Shown here: one piece after another, positions 13,721 through 13,766 of the stretch
Layout: each line of letters opens with the position of its first letter
Position numbering within the stretch: position 1 is the stretch's first letter
From: DAOTXL01 sp034434895
Lineage (GTDB): Bacteria; Chloroflexota; Anaerolineae; JAAYZQ01
Direction of reading: 5' to 3'
Assembly: GCA_034434895.1 (NCBI GenBank)
Contig: DAOTYI010000288.1
Span: forward strand, 1-13,766
Length of the DNA: 13,766 bases
Notes under the pieces: model-generated
Seen by the model: the letters and a program-made list of their open reading frames with translations, nothing else
What the model was told of the DNA's origin: nothing
Database searches by the model: none
Made by a program: the position numbers and the translations under genes

Positions 13721-13766
13721 CTCGACATTGTTAGATTCGACCTCACCCCTACCCCCTGGCCCCCTT

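Noticed and set aside
13740..13766. C-rich tract at the right edge (CCTCACCCCTACCCCC...) as a repeat or gene start
   Set aside because: Only 27 bases are visible before the window ends. It resembles a common intergenic C-rich tract but cannot be supported as a feature.

Overview
The window reads as a high-GC bacterial chromosome segment, most likely from Chloroflexota (Anaerolineae/Caldilineae-like). This rests on the fused double-ATPase ECF transporter, LPxTG-like and Thr/Pro-rich surface proteins, the glycosyltransferase types and a glmS ribozyme ahead of glmS. No phylogenetic search could be run, so the assignment is an inference.

Left edge (1-773): the 3' part of a GH10 xylanase-like gene. 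It is visibly more AT-rich than the rest and has an in-frame TGA between its two catalytic glutamates. About 375 bases without a recognisable gene follow.

Cobalamin island (1149-7423): a sigma-70-type promoter drives a leader with a cobalamin (B12) riboswitch and an intrinsic terminator. Next come a secreted alpha/alpha-toroid (prenyltransferase/squalene-cyclase-repeat) protein with an LPxTG-like anchor, and a secreted Cys-rich DUF4430/transcobalamin-C-terminal-like protein on a Thr/Pro stalk with a membrane anchor. Behind them lie EcfT, a fused EcfA-EcfA' ATPase, an S component and a small CobA/BtuR-like protein without a P-loop. The two surface proteins resemble the alpha and beta domains of vertebrate intrinsic factor/transcobalamin, encoded as separate anchored polypeptides. 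I infer a B12-repressed uptake system in which the surface pair captures corrinoid and passes it to the ECF transporter. A GC-rich terminator-like hairpin and a mobile palindromic repeat lie between the two surface genes.

Envelope glycan island (7446-10839): a promoter and a leader hairpin with a U-tract precede a GT4 glycosyltransferase, a second GT4-type glycosyltransferase and a class I SAM methyltransferase. They probably act in surface polysaccharide or glycolipid synthesis.

glmS region (10851-13182, minus strand): glmS, which makes glucosamine-6-phosphate, the entry point to UDP-GlcNAc. Its long leader holds what I read as a glmS self-cleaving ribozyme. Recognisable parts are the core sequence blocks, P3, the 3' pseudoknot and a GNRA-capped hairpin. 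A copy of the dispersed palindromic repeat fills the P1 loop, and a second insertion of about 60 nt lies in the core.

Right edge (13269-13766): a divergent promoter, a 2[4Fe-4S] ferredoxin, its terminator and another repeat copy. Four related copies of this repeat family occur in the window.
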